From a bacterium (GTDB lineage: Bacteria; Verrucomicrobiota; Verrucomicrobiia; Limisphaerales; J093): a DNA stretch of 53,954 nt. Positions 31,696 to 39,695 of the stretch are shown piece by piece. The position numbers and the translations under genes are program-made. The notes beneath the pieces are model-generated. The model made no database searches. It saw only the letters and a program-made list of their open reading frames with translations, and was not told the DNA's origin. The number at the start of each line of letters is the position of its first letter. Position 1 is the first letter of the stretch. Location of the stretch: positions 1 through 53,954 of the forward strand of contig JAJXZJ010000073.1 in assembly GCA_021780105.1 (NCBI GenBank), given 5' to 3'.

Positions 31696-32280
31696 GTGAA
31701 AAGAACCAACGGGAAGCATTGGCGGTGGGCGATTTTCGCCGGCCTGGCTGTCCTGGCGACAAGTGCCCGCCCCGTGTTGGCCCAGTTCACCGACTGGCGC
31801 GAGCAATACGCCTACACCCTCGGTGTGCCGGCCTACATCATGGGTATCAACTTCCCGGCCTCATTGCAGGTGCGGGAGGATCTGGGATCAACGGATAACC
31901 GGCCGGCCCGGCGCCGGCAATTTCAACAATTGTTGCCGGGAGTCAACGGCATCCAAGCCGCCAAGGCCGTCATCACTTAGACGGATCCCACGAATCCGCT
32001 CTCGATTTTCGGCCGTTGGGATCTTGGCTATGGGGAAACCGACTATCCAAAGCAGATCCCCGACGAAAGCGTAGATGCCAAGGTTGGCACCGCCAGCATG
32101 GCCTTGGCCAGCCTTGATCTGCAGGGACAACTGGACGTGAACTCGCCGGCCACCGGCTTCTGGATGCTTTACGGCACCGCCCGCATCAACGGCGCGCCGT
32201 TCATTTGGAGCCGGTCGTCCTGGAGTTGGCAAACGCGGCGCGACGTGCCGGGTGTCCTGGACGGCACGTTTACGCTGTGA
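31696..32280 (+). pseudogene. Secreted protein gene interrupted by an in-frame TAG
   Basis: From GTG 31696 a signal peptide (WAIFAGLAVLATSARPVLA) leads into QFTDWREQYAYTLGVPAYIMG. The frame stops at TAG 31978-31980 after AAKAVIT, but the same frame then runs on for 99 codons with protein-like content (FGRWDLGYGETDYPKQIP...GFWMLYGTARINGAPF) to TGA 32278-32280. A single C-to-T change (CAG to TAG) would explain it. The family is not recognised with confidence; the first segment faintly resembles the start of DUF1254 proteins. It may be a recent pseudogene, a sequencing error or, less likely, a readthrough gene. Confidence 0.65.
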
Positions 32281-32462
32281 CAACTCAACCTGCGTTGAAC
32301 GGCGTCATCGGGGCCAGGCCGATTGGGCTGGTGCAACCTAGCTTGGGCGTGTGGCATCTCGGTTGCCGGCCCAAGATCGCCAGGCATCGGCGAGAACAAC
32401 GACGGGAGTGACATCACAACTCGCCACGACGGCTGGGAATGCCGTTGAAGTTGAGTACAGCC

Positions 32463-32507
32463 CCTACGTATTTCCACGTAGGCGACTCTACGTATTGGCT
32501 CGTATTC
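32463..32507 (+). promoter_or_regulatory. 45-bp conserved upstream element, copy 1 (palindrome plus direct repeat)
   Basis: Starts with a perfect inverted repeat, CCTACGT (32463-32469) and ACGTAGG (32476-32482), followed by two half-sites ACGTATT and TCGTATT within 32487-32507. The same 45 bp occur at 33778-33822 with four differences. Both copies end 38-39 nt before the ATG of a receiver-like reading frame. Likely a regulator-binding site or promoter that was duplicated together with the gene. Confidence 0.75.
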
Positions 32508-32545
32508 TGGCGCCGGCGAGCGCATGTTATAAACCCGGCTGGCTC

Positions 32546-32692
32546 ATGAACTGCATCCTCATCGCAGAAAACGACGCGCGTATTGTCGTGGCGACCCGTT
32601 GCAGCGGTGCGCCGTTGCCCGTGGAAGCGGCGCTGGCGGGCGTCTGCGCCGACGTGTTTGCAGAGAGTCTCCACGAACTGCCCGGAATTCTC
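32546..32692 (+). pseudogene. Internally deleted receiver domain, lacks phospho-acceptor Asp
   Basis: Starts ILIAENDAR, like the intact receiver at 33860 (ILIADDDAR), and then joins directly to the receiver's C-terminal third: ARIVVATRCSG...EAALAG and SLHELPGIL align with ARIIIVTQYDD...EAARAG and NLHELPEIL. The missing part equals residues about 13-75 of the intact protein, including Asp52. The deletion keeps the frame, which stays open to 32959 and overlaps the DUF4410 gene. It is either a pseudogene or a small protein able to pair with, but not be phosphorylated like, the intact receiver. Confidence 0.75.
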
Positions 32693-32759
32693 ACGAGCGT
32701 GTCCTCGGTTGAGGCCGATTGCGCCCTGCGTCGTTCCGGGCCACCATCCAATCGCTACC

Positions 32760-33572
32760 ATGAATCTGACCCTTGTTACAATCCTCGCCAGTTTCGGCCT
32801 GTTGGGCGTCGGCGCCCAGCAATCAGCTTCCAACCAGGCGGCCACTGGCGCCACCGGCGGACAGGTCGTTCACGCGCCAGCAACGAATGCCGTGCCGTCG
32901 CATCCCAAGCCCGCGGTCGTTTACATCACGGATTTTCGTCTGAATCCCTCCCAGATTGAGGAAAGCCAGAAGCTGATCGGCGGCCGGGGCGGCGGGGGGC
33001 TGCTCAACGGGCAAAGCGGCGGAATTCTGGGCGGCAGGTCGCCGCTGCACAACAATGACGATCCGGAGGCGAAGGCCAGGAAGCTGGTGCGGACGCTTTC
33101 CGATTCGATCATCAAACAACTGAAGAGCAAGGGCATCCATGCCGAATTGCTGCCGAGCACGGCGGCGGATTACATGCCGGACCAGGCCGACGGGCGGCTG
33201 CAATTTCTGCCGGGTTGTCCGCCGCTGCCCCAGGACGGCTGGCTGGTCACCGGGTGGTTTGAAAAAGTGGTGGAAGGCAATGCCGCGCTCACGGCGACGG
33301 TCGGCATGGGCAAAGGCGCCGGCAACGCCACCGCGGACGTGGCGGTCTCCGACCTCACCCATGATCCAGCCCAACCATTCCTGATCATCGGCTCGGGCAG
33401 CCGGGCCAAGAAGGCCCCCGGCGGGCTGGCCACGATGAACCCGTATGTGATGGCGGCGAAATTCGTCATCAACAAACGGGAGGGCATGGAGAAGGAAGTG
33501 AAGAGCCTCGGCAAGGAGATCGCCAAAAGCCTGGTCAAATACATTGACCAAGCGTCCCCGCAGTCCAAATAG
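32760..33572 (+). CDS. DUF4410-like secreted protein
   Basis: 270 residues from ATG 32760 with a short signal peptide (NLTLVTILASFGLLGVGA). VVYITDFRLNPSQIEE opens the DUF4410 core, followed by KLVRTLSDSIIKQLKSKGIHAELL, GWLVTGWFEKVVEGNAA and a tail with amphipathic helices. DUF4410 proteins are periplasmic or lipid-anchored and their role is unknown. A Gly-rich loop (GGRGGGGLLNGQSGGILGG) is inserted near residue 80. It sits between the two receiver copies. Confidence 0.78.
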   Translation: MNLTLVTILASFGLLGVGAQQSASNQAATGATGGQVVHAPATNAVPSHPKPAVVYITDFRLNPSQIEESQKLIGGRGGGGLLNGQSGGILGGRSPLHNNDDPEAKARKLVRTLSDSIIKQLKSKGIHAELLPSTAADYMPDQADGRLQFLPGCPPLPQDGWLVTGWFEKVVEGNAALTATVGMGKGAGNATADVAVSDLTHDPAQPFLIIGSGSRAKKAPGGLATMNPYVMAAKFVINKREGMEKEVKSLGKEIAKSLVKYIDQASPQSK

Positions 33573-33777
33573 TCCATCGCCAGTCCGTGACCCGCGCGGG
33601 GCTGGTCCCGCGATTTCGTCAAACCGCCGAAGGCAGCGCCCGCTGTTCCCGGCGGTTCGCCTTCGATGACGAGGTCCGGCCGGCGTGCGGTATTTCACCA
33701 TCCCCGTGGACCGGTGTTGTGGACCTGCGTCCACGAACGGCTTTGAACGCCTCGCCGGCCCGGCCCTTGATGCGCGG

Positions 33778-33822
33778 CCTACGTGTTTCCACGTAGGCGC
33801 TTCTACGTATTCGCTCGTATTC
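33778..33822 (+). promoter_or_regulatory. 45-bp conserved upstream element, copy 2
   Basis: Inverted repeat CCTACGT (33778-33784) / ACGTAGG (33791-33797), then the ACGTATT and TCGTATT half-sites in 33802-33822; 41 of 45 positions match copy 1 at 32463. It ends 37 nt before the ATG of the intact receiver gene. Such conservation, with the surrounding non-coding sequence diverged, suggests function. Confidence 0.78.
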
Positions 33823-33859
33823 CCCGGCGCCCCGGATGTGCGATTAACTGGGCTTCGCA

Positions 33860-34285
33860 ATGCACAGGATTCTGATCGCGGACGACGACGCGCGCATGCG
33901 TCAGGTGTTGCGGCAGATCGTGGCGGGTCTGGCCAGTCAGATTTACGAGGCCGGCGACGGTGCCGGCGCCGTGGCGGTGTATGCCGCCGAGCAGCCCGAT
34001 TGGGTGCTGATGGATTGGCGGATGAAACCGATGGATGGACTCCATGCCACCGCCCAGATCGTGGCCCGTTTTCCCCAGGCGCGCATCATCATCGTCACCC
34101 AATACGACGATGCGGGGCTGCGCACGGAGGCGGCGCGGGCCGGCGCGTATGCCTACGTCCTCAAGGAGAATCTCCACGAATTGCCGGAAATACTCCTGGG
34201 GCACCTCTCTCGAAACCGTGGCGGTGAAACTAAAAGCGATCCGGTGCCGCCGTTGCCCGAAAGGAAGCCGCACACGGAACCATAA
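33860..34285 (+). CDS. Stand-alone response-regulator receiver
   Basis: 141 residues, a receiver domain only. Acidic pocket IADDDAR, phospho-acceptor Asp52 in LMDWRM, the switch Thr in IIIVTQYDD and the conserved Lys in YVLKENLHEL. A Pro-rich, charged tail of about 20 residues follows and no DNA-binding domain is present. It must act by protein contact or phosphotransfer, possibly with the kinase at 24357 or an unlinked one. GCGCGCAT occurs at 33890-33897 and 34079-34086, exactly flanking the part missing from the copy at 32546. Confidence 0.9.
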   Translation: MHRILIADDDARMRQVLRQIVAGLASQIYEAGDGAGAVAVYAAEQPDWVLMDWRMKPMDGLHATAQIVARFPQARIIIVTQYDDAGLRTEAARAGAYAYVLKENLHELPEILLGHLSRNRGGETKSDPVPPLPERKPHTEP

Positions 34286-34458
34286 AACCAACCCGGATCA
34301 GGTGAAATCCATCAAACTGTGCCGGCCATCCGGCAAGCGATTCTCCCAGGCTGGCGGCTGAAGAGGCCGTCATGAGGGCCTGGACCACAACCCAACCCAA
34401 CACCAGAACGACACGAAACCATACCGAGCGGCAAGCCGCCGAAACCGAAGGAAACACC

Positions 34459-36177
34459 ATGAATACAAAGCCACAAGACAAGAAACCGGGCATCTCCCGG
34501 CGGGACTCGTTGAAACTCTCCGCCCTGGCCCTGGGCAGTTTGGCCGCCGGCGGGGTAGTGAACCGCACGGCCGTGGGTCAAACCACCGACCAGTGCAATG
34601 CCATGGAGGGATCGTGCTACCAGAACGGGCCCCAATATCCCACGCAGCAGTATGACTATTTTACCAAGCTGCCTTGGTTCAAGCCGAACGATCCCTACGA
34701 TCCGGTCAACAATCCCTACAACACGCCGCTCCAGGCCGACGAGATGCGGATCACATTTCTGGGGTCAATGGTCCCTCCCGTGCGTCGAGCCCAGGCGGAG
34801 ATGAGCATTTTCGTGGAAGTTGGCCCGTGGGTCTATGACCCCGATCATCTGGGGGACATCCGGTATGGTCACGCCACGGACAGCTTTGTCTTCGATTGCG
34901 GTTCCGGGGTGTGTGCCAACTACGGCGCCATGAACATCGGCTATGCCCGGATGGACAAAATCTTTCTGACCCATCTGCACGCCGACCACATGAGCGACCT
35001 GGGCCACATCTACGGCTTCGGACCCGGAGGAGGGCGCTTTTCCCCCCTCTATGTCTGGGGTCCCAGCGCTTCCAAACTCAGATACAAGGATCCGGCGGGG
35101 GTTGTCTCCGGACCCTACGATGACGGGACGAAAACCTTTTGCGAAATGCTCCGGGCGGCCTTCCGGTGGACCTCGGAGAGCTTCGCCTTCCAGGCGTCCA
35201 GCTATGCCAGTTACAAACCGCCCACGATGGCGAGCTGGGGTCTGCCGTGTGAACCCATCCCGGTCAAGGATCCCCGCGCCGCCTACGATGCCCGGTATCG
35301 CCGGCCCTACTATCTGGATTCGCCCTACGACGGCTATGCCTTGGTCCCGATCGAACTGGACTGGACGAAAAACGGTCATGATGCCACCGGCCGGCCCAAC
35401 GGCGACAACGTCGCCTACCACAACAAAGAAACCGGCGTGAGGATCACGCACTTTCCGGTGATCCATTGCCGAAGAGGCTCCATCGGCTACAAACTGGAGT
35501 GGAAGAACCCCGCTCTCCCAGGCGCTCCTACGCTCACGATGATTTTCACGGGTGACACCAAACCTGAAATCAACTGCCTCGAACAAGCGAGCAACGGGGG
35601 CAAGGGAGTGGACGTGTTTATTCACGAGATGGGCCTGCCGCCGGACGTGTGGGCGATGAAGAATCTGCACCTCGACAAGCCGGGTCAGGGCGATCAATGG
35701 AACGCCTACGTCGAAGACATGACCACCGTCGAAAACAGTTCCCACTCGCCTCAAGGGAGCTACGGTTACCTCCTGAGCCAGATCAACCCCCAGCCGCGGC
35801 TCGCGGTCGCCACGCACTTCCAGACGGCGGACGACACCGTTGAATGTGCGTGGAACAGCATCATTCAGCACTGCGCGTACTTGCAGCAGTATGGTTCGCA
35901 ATTCGTGGTGTCCTTCGACCTCATGCAGCTCAGGGTGACCAGGCAGGGGATCACCCAGCTACAGGCCGTGGTTCCAGACTTCGGCTTCTCTCCGCTGGTT
36001 TCCACGCCTCCCGACCTGAACCCGCCGAAATACTGGATGTGGGAACTCAATGAATACGGGAATTACGCGCTCGATGACAACGGGTATCGAATCCCGGTCG
36101 GTGATCCTTACGCCCAGATTGACACTTCGACGCAAATACAGCCAGGCGACAGCACGTTCTGCGCCGACGGGTATTGA
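34459..36177 (+). CDS. Tat-exported metallo-beta-lactamase-fold hydrolase (RNase Z/arylsulfatase-like)
   Basis: 572 residues from ATG 34459 with a GAAGGAAA site upstream. The twin-arginine signal SRRDSLKLSALALGSLAAGG starts at residue 12. The metal motif THLHADH gives His172, His174, Asp176 and His177; further candidate ligands are Asp in IFTGDT and His in VATHF. The family-specific FDCGSG strand precedes it. Insertions around PYDDGTKTFCEML make it larger than usual. It probably hydrolyses an ester or phosphodiester in the periplasm; the substrate is unknown. The Tat signal implies that it folds with bound metal before export. Confidence 0.88.
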   Translation: MNTKPQDKKPGISRRDSLKLSALALGSLAAGGVVNRTAVGQTTDQCNAMEGSCYQNGPQYPTQQYDYFTKLPWFKPNDPYDPVNNPYNTPLQADEMRITFLGSMVPPVRRAQAEMSIFVEVGPWVYDPDHLGDIRYGHATDSFVFDCGSGVCANYGAMNIGYARMDKIFLTHLHADHMSDLGHIYGFGPGGGRFSPLYVWGPSASKLRYKDPAGVVSGPYDDGTKTFCEMLRAAFRWTSESFAFQASSYASYKPPTMASWGLPCEPIPVKDPRAAYDARYRRPYYLDSPYDGYALVPIELDWTKNGHDATGRPNGDNVAYHNKETGVRITHFPVIHCRRGSIGYKLEWKNPALPGAPTLTMIFTGDTKPEINCLEQASNGGKGVDVFIHEMGLPPDVWAMKNLHLDKPGQGDQWNAYVEDMTTVENSSHSPQGSYGYLLSQINPQPRLAVATHFQTADDTVECAWNSIIQHCAYLQQYGSQFVVSFDLMQLRVTRQGITQLQAVVPDFGFSPLVSTPPDLNPPKYWMWELNEYGNYALDDNGYRIPVGDPYAQIDTSTQIQPGDSTFCADGY

Positions 36178-36378
36178 CGCACTTCGAGGACTGCCCGTCG
36201 CCGCCCCGGTTCAGGCGAACGGATCGCGAGCCGTTCAGGCACCCGGCTGCACGGTTCGCTTTCCGCTCGGCTTTACGCCAGGAACCGGCAAAGTCGCGTT
36301 CATGCCGCTCACCGCGCTTTGGTGGTGGAAATCCGGGGCGGAAGTGTATGTTTGCCACGGACAAAACCGGACGAAGCC

Positions 36379-37206
36379 ATGAATATCAACGACGCCAACG
36401 CCACGATGGCGGTGTTTCTGGACTTGGAGAACATCGCCCTCGGCGCCCACGACGCCCACTACCCGCCCTTCAACATCCAGAAAGTCCTGGAACGCCTGCT
36501 CCTCAAGGGCCACATCGTCGTGAAGAAGGCGTATTGCGACTTCGACCGCTACAAAGCGTTCAAGCGCGACCTGCATGAGGCGGCCTTCGAGCTGATCGAG
36601 ATTCCGCATATCCGCCAGTCCGGAAAAAACTCCGCCGACATCCGCATGGTCGTGGACGCGCTCGACCTCTGCTACACCAAGGGCCACGTGGACACCTTCG
36701 TGATCATCAGTGGCGACTCGGACTTCTCGCCGCTGGTGAGCAAGCTGCGCGAGAACGCCAAGACCGTCATCGGCGTCGGCGTCAAGAACTCCACCTCCGA
36801 CCTTTTCCTGAACAACTGCGACGAGTTCATTTACTACGATGACCTGGTCCGCGCCGAACGCACCAAGCTGCGCCCCCGCGGTGCTGCCGCCGCGCCCGCA
36901 AGGGATGTCAAGGAAGCCAAGGATGCCAAAAGCCCCGAGGCTGAGGCCGGCGGGCCGGCGCTCGAAAAAGCCCTCGATCAAGTCGTGGAAACGCTCGATG
37001 CGCTCGCCGACGAACGCGATTCGGACGAGCCGATCTGGGGTTCCATGATCAAGCAGGCCATCAGGCGCCGCAACCCCGGTTTCAACGAGCGCGCCTACGG
37101 CTTCCGCTCCTTCAACGACCTCCTGCTCGAGGCGCAGCAGCGTGGCCTGCTCAAACTCGAGGCGGACGAGAAGTCCGGCGGCTACACCGTGCGGGCCACC
37201 GAGTAA
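36379..37206 (+). CDS. NYN-domain RNase-like protein with C-terminal OST-HTH/LOTUS domain
   Basis: 275 residues from ATG 36379. The NYN (PIN-like) nuclease fold is marked by VFLDLENIA with acidic residues, ADIRMVVDAL, and IISGDSDFSPLV (about 105-116), whose Asp residues form the metal site. A linker rich in Ala, Lys and Glu (residues 165-205) leads to an OST-HTH/LOTUS domain (IWGSMIKQAIRRRNPGF...YGFRSFNDLLLEA). LOTUS domains bind RNA (G-quadruplex) or helicases. Similar NYN-LOTUS proteins are widespread, poorly studied bacterial RNA regulators. Cytoplasmic. Confidence 0.9.
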   Translation: MNINDANATMAVFLDLENIALGAHDAHYPPFNIQKVLERLLLKGHIVVKKAYCDFDRYKAFKRDLHEAAFELIEIPHIRQSGKNSADIRMVVDALDLCYTKGHVDTFVIISGDSDFSPLVSKLRENAKTVIGVGVKNSTSDLFLNNCDEFIYYDDLVRAERTKLRPRGAAAAPARDVKEAKDAKSPEAEAGGPALEKALDQVVETLDALADERDSDEPIWGSMIKQAIRRRNPGFNERAYGFRSFNDLLLEAQQRGLLKLEADEKSGGYTVRATE

Positions 37207-37243
37207 GCCGGTTCCCGCCGCTGGTCCGGCCGCCACGGCCGCT

Positions 37244-38041
37244 TCAAATCTGCGAATACGCGGTCGGCGCCAGGAACGGGTTCTCGATGTGCGACACCGT
37301 GTCCGCGTATTGCGGGTCGGCCTGAAGTTTCTTCCACACGGGATGGTTGCCGAACGCGTTCCAGTGTTCCTTGTGGGCGTCGCGGTTTTCGGCGGAAACC
37401 ATGTAATCGAGGTGCGGCAGGCCGTTGCCCACGATGGCCTGTCCGTAGAAAATCGGCCCCAGCCCGACCTCGCGCATGGTGTCAATTTCGCCGGCGTTGA
37501 ACATGTCCACCTTCTTCTGGCCCTTCTCCTCGCTGTAGCTGTAGTAGCGGCGCAGTTCGAAGACGCGCGGCTTTTTCTCGCGCGAGTAGGCGGGTTGTTC
37601 CAGCTTCGGCATCCCGGCAAATGCCAGCAGCAGCCAGGTGTCAATCCGGTCCCAGGCCGGCTTGGTCTTCGGCGTCTGGAGGTATTCCGCGCCGGCCTGC
37701 AAATACGCCGTGTCGGCCTTCAACCGCGCGCCCACCGTCCCGAACGCCTCCAACGTTGGATACGGAACCAGCACGTAAACACTCTGCGCCTCCTTCGGCT
37801 CGATCTCGGTGAAGACCCCCACCGGCCGGCTGCCGAGCCGGTTCAGCGCCGGGATCAACGCCTTCTCCAGATAGCTGTCGAGCAGGTCATGGTCGGCGCC
37901 CGGCTTGAGGCGGTAAACGCGCAGCTCGTAATACTCGCGGCCGGCGGCGCTGGTTTCGTCGGCCGTTGCCAGGCGCGCGGGCAGGACGCCCGCCAAGGCG
38001 GAGGTGGCCAGGGACGTTTTGAGGAAGGTGCGTCGTTTCAT
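37244..38041 (-). CDS. NIPSNAP-family exported protein
   Basis: 265 residues from ATG 38041. A Tat-like signal (MKRRTFLKTSLATSALAGVLPA) precedes two NIPSNAP-like ferredoxin-fold units: YYELRVYRLKPGADHDLLDSYLEKALIPAL and FELRRYYSYSEEKGQKKVDMF...GEIDTMREVGLGPIFYGQ. Function unknown; such paired NIPSNAP proteins are common in Planctomycetes and Verrucomicrobia. It converges with the NYN-LOTUS gene, 37 nt between stops. Confidence 0.88.
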   Translation of the reverse strand: MKRRTFLKTSLATSALAGVLPARLATADETSAAGREYYELRVYRLKPGADHDLLDSYLEKALIPALNRLGSRPVGVFTEIEPKEAQSVYVLVPYPTLEAFGTVGARLKADTAYLQAGAEYLQTPKTKPAWDRIDTWLLLAFAGMPKLEQPAYSREKKPRVFELRRYYSYSEEKGQKKVDMFNAGEIDTMREVGLGPIFYGQAIVGNGLPHLDYMVSAENRDAHKEHWNAFGNHPVWKKLQADPQYADTVSHIENPFLAPTAYSQI

Positions 38042-38165
38042 AGTCGTAATGCTGTAAATGCTGATTTTCGTGGCGGCGCCAGGGCGCACGCACTTACGGG
38101 CAACGGTGGAAATTGAACCGCTTCCCGCCGCCGGACGCCACAAAAAACTTACGCCAGGCTCCGGC

Positions 38166-39476
38166 TCAAGCCCCGGCGGGCGGCCGCGCGCGGCGCAGCA
38201 CCAGGCCCGTCACCAAAGCGAGCGAACCCAGGGTGGCCAGCCCGCCGGCGAGCGGCCGGTTGGGGAAATCCGGCCGGGCCGGCGGCGCGGCCTGGTCCAC
38301 GATCCCCACGGCCGACATCGGGCTGCTGCCCGCCATGTCCACCTCCGCCTGCGTCAGCCGCAATTGCAGTGCGTCCCGGATTTTTTGCTGGGCTTCCAAG
38401 TCGCGCCGCAACTGTGCGTACGTCGCCGCCTTGCGCGCCGTGTCCACCAATGGCGACGCGTTGGTGGCCTCGGCCTTCTTCTCCGCGGCCAGCAGGGTGT
38501 CGCGTTCGACGCGCAGCGCCGTCACCCGGTTTCCCATCGCCGTCAGCAGGCCGCTGATGCGTTCGTCAATCTGCTGTTCGAGACTGTCACGGGCCTCGAT
38601 GGCGCTGGCGAGGTCGGGATCGTCCGGCGGCGCGTCCGGTTCGAGGTTCGCGATGCGCTGGTCGGCGGTGTCCAGCGCGGAAAGCAGGTTCGGCAGGATG
38701 GTTTCATTCGGCAGCGCGGCGGGCAGCTCGGTGCGCAACTGCTGGCGGTTCATGCCCGCCCAACTGCTCAACGTGGTTTCGGTGGCGAGCAGTTCGGACT
38801 CCACGCGCGCCAGCTCCTCGGCCTGCGCGTAGCTGTTGATTTCGTCCGCCGAGCGCGTCCGCGCGGGGGCGTTCGTGCCGGCTGTGGCGGCCAGCTCCAC
38901 GCGCAGCGCGTTGACGTGCTGCTGGAGGTTGGAAACTACCAGGGACTGCCGCGCGAGATTCCGCCGCAGCGCCGGCGTGTCGTCCACGACCGGCCGGTGC
39001 TGGCCTTCGCGGTGCGCCTGCTGATACGCCACGGCGATGCCGTTTGCGAGGTCGGCCGCCACCTGCGGATCGCCGTCCCGGACGCGGATTGTGACCAGCC
39101 GCGTGTCCTGGAACGGCGCCACCGTCAGCCGGTCGCGCAGCCGGCCCACCGCCTGCAGCCGCGTCAGACTGCCGCCGAGCGGGTCGCCCCATTCCGAGGC
39201 AAGATTGAACCGCCGCACCACGGACGACAGCACGCTGCTGGACCGGATTCGTTCCAGCTCGGTATGCACCATGCTGGGGTCGGGGGGCGCGGGCGCGTCG
39301 CCGCTGCCGCCGGCGAGGGAAATCGTCGCCGTGGCGTGATATACCAGGGGAACAAAGAGAAGCACCAACCCGCCAGCCGCCGCCAGCAGACCCGCGACGA
39401 TCAACACCGCGCCGGCGGTGCGCCGCCTGCGGCCGGACTGCTGGCTTGAGGTGTTCGATTCCGTCATGCCTGGCAT
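38166..39476 (-). CDS. Wzz/chain-length-determinant-type membrane protein
   Basis: 436 residues from ATG 39476 (39467 is also possible). Transmembrane helix 1 is at about 20-42 (GAVLIVAGLLAAAGGLVLLF) and helix 2 near the C-terminus (LAGGLATLGSLALVTGLVL), bracketing a long periplasmic coiled-coil region with many Gln, Glu and Arg residues. The TRLVTIRVRDGDPQVAADLANGIA segment and a Pro-rich stretch before helix 2 (AAPPARPDFPNRP) are typical of polysaccharide co-polymerases. No tyrosine kinase domain and no polysaccharide genes are next to it. Confidence 0.83.
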   Translation of the reverse strand: MPGMTESNTSSQQSGRRRRTAGAVLIVAGLLAAAGGLVLLFVPLVYHATATISLAGGSGDAPAPPDPSMVHTELERIRSSSVLSSVVRRFNLASEWGDPLGGSLTRLQAVGRLRDRLTVAPFQDTRLVTIRVRDGDPQVAADLANGIAVAYQQAHREGQHRPVVDDTPALRRNLARQSLVVSNLQQHVNALRVELAATAGTNAPARTRSADEINSYAQAEELARVESELLATETTLSSWAGMNRQQLRTELPAALPNETILPNLLSALDTADQRIANLEPDAPPDDPDLASAIEARDSLEQQIDERISGLLTAMGNRVTALRVERDTLLAAEKKAEATNASPLVDTARKAATYAQLRRDLEAQQKIRDALQLRLTQAEVDMAGSSPMSAVGIVDQAAPPARPDFPNRPLAGGLATLGSLALVTGLVLRRARPPAGA

Positions 39477-39695
39477 GGGTTTAACGCAGCGGCAGCGACC
39501 GCCTCGCTGCGGCCCGTCCGTCCGCCACGCAATCCAAAGTGAACATGTCCGCCGCCGCAGGCAAGCCGAGAATGACAAGGTGCCGGCGAATTTCGCCCAG
39601 CGCCTGGCGCGAAGCGGAATACGGACGCCCGACGCCGGGAAACCCGCGGCACGACGGACCTTTTCTTTGGCGCGCGCGTGGTTTAGCCTCCCGCC

